NCBI GenBank assembly: GCA_964603435.1
Contig: CAZRUM010000032.1
Coordinates: 1-10,643 of the forward strand
Direction of reading: 5' to 3'
DNA length: 10,643 bases
DNA from: CAZRUM01 sp964603435
Lineage (GTDB): Bacteria > Patescibacteriota > Patescibacteriia > Magasanikbacterales > UBA922
The notes beneath the pieces were generated by a model. That model ran no database searches. It was given only the letters and a program-made list of their open reading frames with translations, and was not told the origin of the DNA. Positions 6,343-10,643 of the stretch are shown here, one piece after another (position 1 is the stretch's first letter; every line of letters begins with the position of its first letter). The translations under genes were made by a program, and so were the position numbers.

Positions 6343-8130
6343 TTAACGTTTAAGTACTGCTAAATAAACTTCAGTAGGAATATCAACTTTACCTTTACCC
6401 ATAGCCATCATTTTTTTCTTTCCTTTCTTTTGTTTTTCTAAAAGTTTTCTTTTTCGGGTGATGTCACCACCATATAGTCCAGCTGTAACATCTTTTCTCA
6501 TGGCAGATACTCTCTCGCCAGCAATTACTTTTCCACCAATAACAGCTTGGATTTTTAAAACGAATTGTTGTTTTGGTAAAGTTTCTTTTAGGGAATTTAC
6601 AATTTTCTTACCAGTTTGAAAAGATGCATCACGCCAGACAAGCACAGCCAATGATTCTATTTTTTCTTCAGAAATTAGAATATCCATTTTTACCACATCA
6701 GTCTTTTCGTATTGTTTCAATTCATAATTCAAACTAGCGTAACCACTAGTTACCGTCTTTAGTTTATCATAAAAATCAGTTATAAGCGATGCGAGTGGAA
6801 TTTCGTAATGAAGCATGGCACGTTGGCTGTTTCCAGCACTTAAATATTCAGTATTTGAGTATCTACCTTTGCGTTCAGTTACCAGACTCATTACATTTCC
6901 AATATATTCTTGGGGTGTAATAATGTCTACAGTCATCCATGGTTCTTCAATGCTTTCTATATGATTTGGTTCTGGTAAATCCTGGGGACTTTTTACAGTT
7001 AGGTTTTCACCACTACTTTTTTTGACATGATAAGCCACACTTGGGACAGTCACAACAATATGAAGTCCAAATTCACGTTTCAATCTTTCTTGGAAAATAT
7101 CTAGATGAAGCATTCCCAAGAAACCACAGCGAAAACCAAAACCAAGTGCTTTGGAGCTTTCTGGTTCGTATGATAGAGCAGAATCACTCAATTTCAATTT
7201 ATCCATGGCATCACGAAGAGCAGAATAGTCATCACCTTCTTTAGGAAAAATTCCTGCAAAAACCATTGGTTTTACTTCTTTGTAACCAGGTAGTGGTTCG
7301 TCAGCGGGGTCATTTAGTAGTGTAACAGTATCACCTACACGCACTTGTTCCAATTCTTTCAAACCAGTAACAATATAGCCAATCTGACCATCTTCTAGAG
7401 TTTTGTCAGCTACCATAGTAGGGGAATAGTGCCCAACTTCCAAAGACTCACCTGGGTGAGCAGTACGCATAAATTTAATTTTTTGTCCTTTTTCTAATCT
7501 TCCTTCCATCATTCTTATTGATGCTACTACACCACGATAATCATCATAAAAAGAATCAAAAATTAAACCACGTAATTTTTCTTTAGAGTTTTCTTTTGGT
7601 GGTGGAACTTCTTTGATGACTTTTTGCAAAACATCCTCCACACCCTCACCAGTCTTGGCAGAGCAGGTTAGAATATCTTCTTTCTTGCAGCCAAGTAGGT
7701 GAATAATCTCTGCACTAGCTTTTTCAACATCAGCATTTGGCAGGTCAATTTTATTGAGAACAGGAATGATTGTTAGATTTTGATCAATTGCTAAATATAA
7801 GTTACCAATCGTCTGAGCTTGTACGCCCTGGGTGGCATCTACCAAAAGAATAGCACCTTCTACAGCTGCCAGACTTCTAGAAACTTCATAAGTAAAGTCC
7901 ACGTGACCAGGAGTGTCAATCAGGTTCAAAACATGTTCTTTGTATTCCATTCGCACAGGTTGAAGCTTGATAGTAATACCACGTTCTTGCTCCAGCTCCA
8001 TAGTGTCGAGTATTTGAGCGGACATATTTCGTTTTTCTACTGTTCCTGTCAATTCCAAAAGACGGTCTGCCAAAGTAGACTTCCCGTGATCAATATGAGC
8101 GATAATACAAAAGTTTCTAATGTTATCCAT
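6343..8130 (-). CDS. lepA: Elongation factor 4 (LepA), translational GTPase
   Basis: LepA/EF4 is a ribosome-associated GTPase implicated in back-translocation and in initiation or 30S biogenesis. The 595 residues match the family. GTPase motifs are G1 AHIDHGKST (11-19), G2 RGIT (50-53), G3 DTPGH (72-76), G4 NKID (126-129) and G5 SAK (157-159). The family-specific C-terminus is intact: GLYGGDITRKRKLLEKQ, then a Lys-rich segment and IPTEVYLAVLKR. The ATG at 8130 aligns with the usual MDNIRNFCIIAHIDHG start. It follows AGCTAAAT, with no Shine-Dalgarno. The predicted promoter (8181-8153) leaves only a very short leader. lepA heads the minus-strand run that continues through recJ to the Nudix gene. 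Confidence 0.98.
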   Translation of the reverse strand: MDNIRNFCIIAHIDHGKSTLADRLLELTGTVEKRNMSAQILDTMELEQERGITIKLQPVRMEYKEHVLNLIDTPGHVDFTYEVSRSLAAVEGAILLVDATQGVQAQTIGNLYLAIDQNLTIIPVLNKIDLPNADVEKASAEIIHLLGCKKEDILTCSAKTGEGVEDVLQKVIKEVPPPKENSKEKLRGLIFDSFYDDYRGVVASIRMMEGRLEKGQKIKFMRTAHPGESLEVGHYSPTMVADKTLEDGQIGYIVTGLKELEQVRVGDTVTLLNDPADEPLPGYKEVKPMVFAGIFPKEGDDYSALRDAMDKLKLSDSALSYEPESSKALGFGFRCGFLGMLHLDIFQERLKREFGLHIVVTVPSVAYHVKKSSGENLTVKSPQDLPEPNHIESIEEPWMTVDIITPQEYIGNVMSLVTERKGRYSNTEYLSAGNSQRAMLHYEIPLASLITDFYDKLKTVTSGYASLNYELKQYEKTDVVKMDILISEEKIESLAVLVWRDASFQTGKKIVNSLKETLPKQQFVLKIQAVIGGKVIAGERVSAMRKDVTAGLYGGDITRKRKLLEKQKKGKKKMMAMGKGKVDIPTEVYLAVLKR

Positions 8131-8152
8131 ATTTAGCTAATTTTACGGGTAT

Positions 8153-8181
8153 ATTTTAGCATTTATATTAATTCTTGACAA
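8153..8181 (-). promoter_or_regulatory. Promoter for lepA operon
   Basis: Read on the minus strand, the -35 box TTGTCA (8181-8176) is followed by a 17-base spacer ending TGC and a -10 box TAAAAT (8158-8153), an extended -10 arrangement. Transcription would begin near 8146, leaving about 16 bases before the lepA ATG. The -35 box overlaps that of the divergent promoter by five bases. Confidence 0.7.
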
Positions 8182-8203
8182 GGTGGGGAATGTGTGGTAT
8201 TAT
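8175..8203 (+). promoter_or_regulatory. Near-consensus extended -10 promoter for the 8.3-kb orphan gene
   Basis: A perfect -35 box TTGACA (8175-8180) is followed by exactly 17 bases and TATTAT (8198-8203), preceded by TGG as an extended -10. Transcription would start near 8210. This is the strongest sigma-70-type promoter visible in the window. It implies a highly expressed transcript with a leader of about 138 bases. Confidence 0.87.
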
Positions 8204-8209
8204 AGGTCG

Positions 8210-8347
8210 TTCTTTTCACGATCAACGAAGGAGGTTCATCATGACCTAGTGTTACAGATTTAGAATATCAAACCGCTACATCGTCTCGGAGACAAGGTGT
8301 CTTTCCAAGTAGGTGTAGCGAAGAGTTACACCAAAAAGGAGGAGATC
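8210..8347 (+). promoter_or_regulatory. Structured 5' leader with two-codon ORF
   Basis: The leader contains a Shine-Dalgarno AAGGAGG (8228-8234) followed 6 bases later by ATG ACC TAG (8241-8249), a Met-Thr-stop mini-ORF. Downstream, CGCTACATC (8274-8282) can pair with GGTGTAGCG (8312-8320), enclosing a small AGACA/TGTCT hairpin (8290-8302). GGTGTA (8312-8317) can alternatively pair with TACACC (8327-8332), just before the second Shine-Dalgarno. The two structures share bases and exclude each other. A regulatory leader is inferred. No known riboswitch class is recognised. Confidence 0.5.
8241..8249 (+). other. Two-codon mini-ORF (Met-Thr-stop) with strong Shine-Dalgarno
   Basis: ATGACCTAG sits 6 bases after GGAGG at the normal initiation spacing. 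Minimal start-stop ORFs can stall or park ribosomes in leaders. Here it lies about 100 bases before the real gene. It may regulate translation or transcript stability, or it may be the remnant of a lost reading frame. Confidence 0.45.
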
Positions 8348-8692
8348 ATGTTTTACGAGAGGGAAAAAGATGGAACGAAGGGAAAGCTCCGTCAGATGTC
8401 CAAAGGGTGGATAATCTATCTTCAATGGTGGAAAGATGGATTCTGCACACTATCGTTTAACGACGGCAGTGGGATTTCTATGTTTACCAAGCAACCCGCT
8501 GTGTCTTTCAATGAGAATTCAGTGGAATTTTATTCTTATGGAGGTCCTGACGACAAGATTTGTTTCAACGGCACATTTAAAAAGGTGTGCCTAATGCTGT
8601 ATTTCATGGTTATGTGTGCTGGATTTGAGCTTGAAGTGTTGAGTTTGAGCCAGTCGGATGATAGGAGTACAGGTTCTTTTCAGTTGGTCTAA
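8348..8692 (+). CDS. Orphan 114-residue protein of the high-GC cassette, function unknown
   Basis: No family is recognised. The ATG at 8348 is chosen because a strong Shine-Dalgarno (AAGGAGG, 8336-8342) lies 5 bases upstream. The frame extends up to a GTG at 8297, which has no such site. The protein looks globular. It has alternating short hydrophobic and polar stretches, an aromatic-rich segment WIIYLQWWKDGF (21-32), four cysteines (33, 72, 81, 90), and one hydrophobic patch (80-93) too short for a sure membrane helix. There is no signal peptide. Codon choice (TTC, AAC, GAC, GGC, TGC) is more C-ending than in neighbouring genes, and local G+C is visibly higher. A near-consensus promoter and 3' hairpins flank it, forming a self-contained transcription unit between lepA and corA. 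Confidence 0.68.
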   Translation: MFYEREKDGTKGKLRQMSKGWIIYLQWWKDGFCTLSFNDGSGISMFTKQPAVSFNENSVEFYSYGGPDDKICFNGTFKKVCLMLYFMVMCAGFELEVLSLSQSDDRSTGSFQLV

Positions 8693-8698
8693 CTTCGA

Positions 8699-8728
8699 GC
8701 TGGGGCGCACGTTCGCGTGCGTCCCAGT
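8699..8728 (+). other. Long post-stop stem-loop with TTCG loop
   Basis: Arms 8701-8711 (TGGGGCGCACG) and 8716-8726 (CGTGCGTCCCA) pair over 11 bases with one G-T wobble. C8700-G8727 and a further wobble extend the stem. The loop is TTCG, closed by G-C rather than the ultrastable C-G. It begins 7 bases after the stop at 8692 and lacks a trailing T-run, so it is more likely a 3'-end stability element than a terminator. Confidence 0.75.
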
Positions 8729-8737
8729 CAGTTCACA

Positions 8738-8775
8738 AACCCCCGTTTTGGTTCGTCCAGGCGGGGGTTCATTCT
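8738..8775 (+). terminator. Probable intrinsic terminator of the orphan cassette
   Basis: AACCCCCG (8738-8745) pairs perfectly with CGGGGGTT (8762-8769). A small TGG/CCA pairing lies inside the loop, and CATTCTTTCTT follows. The GC-rich stem with a moderately T-rich tail fits a rho-independent terminator on the plus strand. The U-tract is interrupted, so efficiency is uncertain. Confidence 0.7.
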
Positions 8776-8783
8776 TTCTTATT

Positions 8784-8812
8784 AAAAAACAGACTTGAAG
8801 AGTCTGTTTTGT
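8784..8812 (-). terminator. Intrinsic terminator of corA (possibly bidirectional)
   Basis: A perfect 10-base stem AAAACAGACT (8786-8795) / AGTCTGTTTT (8801-8810) surrounds loop TGAAG. Read on the minus strand it is followed by a run of T (complement of 8784-8789), 34 bases beyond the corA stop. On the plus strand it gives a backup stop for the orphan gene. Confidence 0.85.
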
Positions 8813-8843
8813 ATTACATTTTTTATGCCTAGTATTCCATGTT

Positions 8844-9764
8844 TTACAACCACTTCCTTTTCTTCATTATAAATATGGTAATCATAATAACCGCAAAAAG
8901 TCCTAAAAACATCATCCAAACCCAAACAGGGTTTTGGGCATGTGGCAAGCCAATAATATTCATACCATAAATGCCGGATAGTAAAGTTAGGGGCAGTAGG
9001 GATACAGAAATTACGGTGAGAGCAGAGATTACTTTGTTAGTTCTGTGGTTAATTAATGATTCAACTGTAACATGTAGTCCATCAATCGTATCTTTGTAGG
9101 TTTCTGTAATTAATAAAATTTTATTTAAATAATCAGTAATGTCATCAAAGTATAGGGCCATACTATCATCTAGGAAAGATCGGCGGATATGAGTTAGGTT
9201 TCCCACCAAGTATCTTTGAGGGTCAATAATTCTACGCATGTGTAAAACATTTCTACGGTGAATAGCTAGTTCGCGAACAATACGAACATCCTGTTCGCCG
9301 GTAAAAATTTTGTTTTCTAAAATATTGATTTGTTTGCCAATGTTATCCACAATCGGCTGGGCAGTACGGAAGAGGGAATCGGTAATTTTGTATAGTAAGT
9401 GTCCAGAATCATTGTCTAACCAGGCTGATTTCATTTTTTTATTTTTCATTACTTTGTAAAACAAACTTTTCATTTCTTTACTTTTTGTGTGTTGGACGGT
9501 AATTAGATAATCATCTCCAATAAAAACATCTACTTCATGACTAGATACTTTTTTACCAGTGGTTTGCCATGTAGGAAAATGCAAAACTAAAAAGAGATAG
9601 TTTTTGTAAACATCTATTTTTGGGGTTTGTCTCTCACCTTCCAGATCTTCGTAATCCAGATGATGAAACTTATAGTTGGTTTTCAAAAAATCCAAAGCTT
9701 CATTATCAAGTTTATCAATATTTATCCAGGTAAGGTTTTTCCCTTTGAGAGTTTTTACAGGCAT
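8844..9764 (-). CDS. CorA family divalent-cation transporter
   Basis: CorA proteins form homopentameric inner-membrane channels for Mg2+ (also Co2+ or Ni2+). The 306-residue protein has a large soluble N-terminal domain and a long charged helical region. Two C-terminal membrane helices follow at about 247-265 and 279-300, ending with the basic tail KKRKWL. The signature YGMN is intact (GMN at 267-269), at the end of the first helix. The outer loop reads GLPHAQNP rather than the MPEL of enterobacterial CorA, as in other divergent CorA branches, so ion specificity is not settled. The ATG at 9764 starts MPVKTLKGKNLTWINI, a normal N-terminus. It lies 37 bases downstream of a membrane-anchored hypothetical gene and is probably co-transcribed with it. 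Confidence 0.94.
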   Translation of the reverse strand: MPVKTLKGKNLTWINIDKLDNEALDFLKTNYKFHHLDYEDLEGERQTPKIDVYKNYLFLVLHFPTWQTTGKKVSSHEVDVFIGDDYLITVQHTKSKEMKSLFYKVMKNKKMKSAWLDNDSGHLLYKITDSLFRTAQPIVDNIGKQINILENKIFTGEQDVRIVRELAIHRRNVLHMRRIIDPQRYLVGNLTHIRRSFLDDSMALYFDDITDYLNKILLITETYKDTIDGLHVTVESLINHRTNKVISALTVISVSLLPLTLLSGIYGMNIIGLPHAQNPVWVWMMFLGLFAVIMITIFIMKKRKWL

Positions 9765-9801
9765 AGGTTTTTAATTTATAATTTTTAATTTTGAATCAAT
9801 A

Positions 9802-10488
9802 TTATTTTTCACGTGGAATGTTTACTGTGAGCGAAACAAAGTCCGTGCCTTTTTCATCAGAAATATCTTCTATATACAGTATACCCTCTATCGTCTCAAG
9901 TTTAAAGGAAAATTCTTTTTTAATGTTTTCATAAGATTCATCTTCTATAGTATAAATATTTTTTTCTAGTTCATTTTTGTAATATTTATAAATAAAACTT
10001 GATTCGGCCGACAGTTCTGACCATTCAATTTTTATAATATTTCTATCGTCAGCAATTGGTTCTTTCATGAGCCTCCACCAATCTTGCCAGCCAGCGTCTC
10101 TGTTCATACTGACTTTACCTTGTTTATCTACAGTACGCTCAGTTTTTATGTCATTATCAAGAGCAAGAATAATGGGTGAGAGGATTATCTTTGGTATAAA
10201 GGCAGCCATTTCTAGTATACGATTTTTATCTTTACCAGAGATAAAGGTAATATCAACAATATTGTCTTTATCATAAATTGGAATAGAAAAAGGAAAATTT
10301 TCTGGTACTTCTTTTAGTTGTTTTACTCTGGGGCCAGCTGCAAATTTCAAAAGTAATAAAGAGGCAATCAAAAAAATTACAATACAACCAAGACCAGTCG
10401 TACAACTACGTTTGACACATGACTTTCTCTTGGTAATTTCTTGAATTGGGGGTTCTTTGATTTCTATTTGTTCTATATTTCTTCTCAT
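9802..10488 (-). CDS. Single-pass membrane-anchored hypothetical protein
   Basis: I do not recognise the 228-residue protein. The first 31 residues are charged and mostly basic (EIKEPPIQEITKRKSC, VKRSC). One strong membrane helix follows (about 32-49, GLGCIVIFLIASLLLLKF), then an extracytoplasmic domain of about 175 residues rich in Lys, Glu and Ile. Cysteines 24, 29 and 35 flank or enter the helix. No lipobox context is evident. The soluble part shows alternating beta-like segments and a DWWRLMKEP helix, and no catalytic motif is visible. The ATG at 10488 has no Shine-Dalgarno but a good promoter upstream. corA follows 37 bases downstream on the same strand, so a shared transcript is likely. 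Shared function is not established. Confidence 0.75.
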   Translation of the reverse strand: MRRNIEQIEIKEPPIQEITKRKSCVKRSCTTGLGCIVIFLIASLLLLKFAAGPRVKQLKEVPENFPFSIPIYDKDNIVDITFISGKDKNRILEMAAFIPKIILSPIILALDNDIKTERTVDKQGKVSMNRDAGWQDWWRLMKEPIADDRNIIKIEWSELSAESSFIYKYYKNELEKNIYTIEDESYENIKKEFSFKLETIEGILYIEDISDEKGTDFVSLTVNIPREK

Positions 10489-10502
10489 ATTTTATGTGTC
10501 TA

Positions 10503-10531
10503 ATTATAACAAATAAATTATATTTTGAACA
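10503..10531 (-). promoter_or_regulatory. Promoter for hypothetical-corA operon
   Basis: On the minus strand, TATAAT (10508-10503) is preceded by TGT, a perfect extended -10. At 17 bases spacing lies TGTTCA (10531-10526), a weak -35 (3 of 6). Transcription would start near 10496, about 8 bases before the ATG, giving a nearly leaderless mRNA. Confidence 0.6.
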
Positions 10532-10552
10532 GGCGTGTGTTTGTGATAGTAT
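10525..10552 (+). promoter_or_regulatory. Promoter for the partial MBL-fold gene
   Basis: TTGAAC (10525-10530) is followed by 16 bases and TAGTAT (10547-10552), preceded by TGA as an extended -10. The -35 region is shared with the divergent promoter. The -10 match is only 4 of 6. TATATA and TATATG nearby are alternatives at longer spacing. Confidence 0.5.
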
Positions 10553-10582
10553 ATATGTATAACTTATTATAAATTTATATAT

Positions 10583-10643
10583 ATGCATATAAAATTTTGT
10601 GGGGCAGATCGTGGAGTGACTGGTTCTTGTCATTTACTCCAGA
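10583..10643 (+). CDS. MBL-fold / beta-CASP ribonuclease-like protein, N-terminal fragment
   Basis: Twenty codons are visible from ATG 10583 to the window end: MHIKFCGADRGVTGSCHLLQ. The pattern of a short beta strand, then GA, then VTGSCHLL is the characteristic N-terminus of MBL-fold metallohydrolases of the beta-CASP/CPSF-like group, many of which are RNA nucleases. The metal-binding HxHxDH lies beyond the window. The plausible promoter just upstream and the absence of a Shine-Dalgarno are consistent with a genuine start. Confidence rests only on the N-terminal signature. Confidence 0.72.
   Translation, partial: MHIKFCGADRGVTGSCHLLQ

Noticed and set aside
8297..8347. N-terminal extension of the orphan gene from GTG 8297
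   Set aside because: It has no Shine-Dalgarno, whereas the ATG at 8348 has a strong one at correct spacing. The extension also overlaps the leader stem-loops.
8699..8770. tRNA-like gene (GGTTCGTCC resembles a T-loop)
   Set aside because: No acceptor, D or anticodon arms can be folded. The segment is accounted for by two separate hairpins.
1..10643. UGA recoded to glycine, as in Gracilibacteria
   Set aside because: No complete gene ends in TGA, which prompted the idea. However, all conserved genes are full-length under the standard code with no in-frame TGA at glycine positions, so TGA is simply rare here.

Overview
The window most resembles a genome of the Candidate Phyla Radiation (Patescibacteria, Parcubacteria-like). 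This is inferred from gene content and style, not from a marker tree. The DNA is AT-rich. Intergenic gaps are short. Almost no gene has a Shine-Dalgarno sequence, stops are nearly all TAA, and very small membrane proteins sit between housekeeping genes.

Layout. Bases 1-3014 (+) hold a chaperone cluster: the 3' part of dnaK, a complete dnaJ and a five-helix membrane protein. It ends at a strong bidirectional terminator (3021-3062). Bases 8130-3062 (-) hold a convergent run: lepA, a 32-residue one-helix protein, a four-helix membrane protein, recJ, a ribonuclease HI and a Nudix hydrolase. Its last two genes overlap by 8 bases. Bases 8153-8810 hold an unusual insert between lepA and corA: a near-consensus promoter, a structured leader with a two-codon ORF, a 114-residue orphan ORF with a strong Shine-Dalgarno, and three hairpins. 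Bases 10488-8844 (-) encode a membrane-anchored hypothetical protein and a CorA-type ion channel. A divergent gene starts at 10583 (+) and runs off the end. Its first 20 residues look like an MBL-fold/beta-CASP ribonuclease.

The most interesting signal is a family of intergenic elements at 2409-2488, 3895-3988 and 5720-5808. Each is built from two inverted 42-base half-elements. All six halves share one layout: ATAG, then four short units beginning at offsets of 11, 9 and 10 bases. Each unit carries a five-base word, and the word is specific to the copy: mostly CGAAT in the first, CNGAT in the second and CAAAT in the third. Hairpin pairing alone does not explain this. One copy is arranged inside-out relative to the other two.

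Two further patterns recur. Both divergent gene pairs appear to be driven by back-to-back promoters whose -35 boxes overlap. Strong Shine-Dalgarno sites and C-ending codons occur only in the 8.2-8.7 kb cassette, which suggests a different origin or mode of expression from its neighbours.
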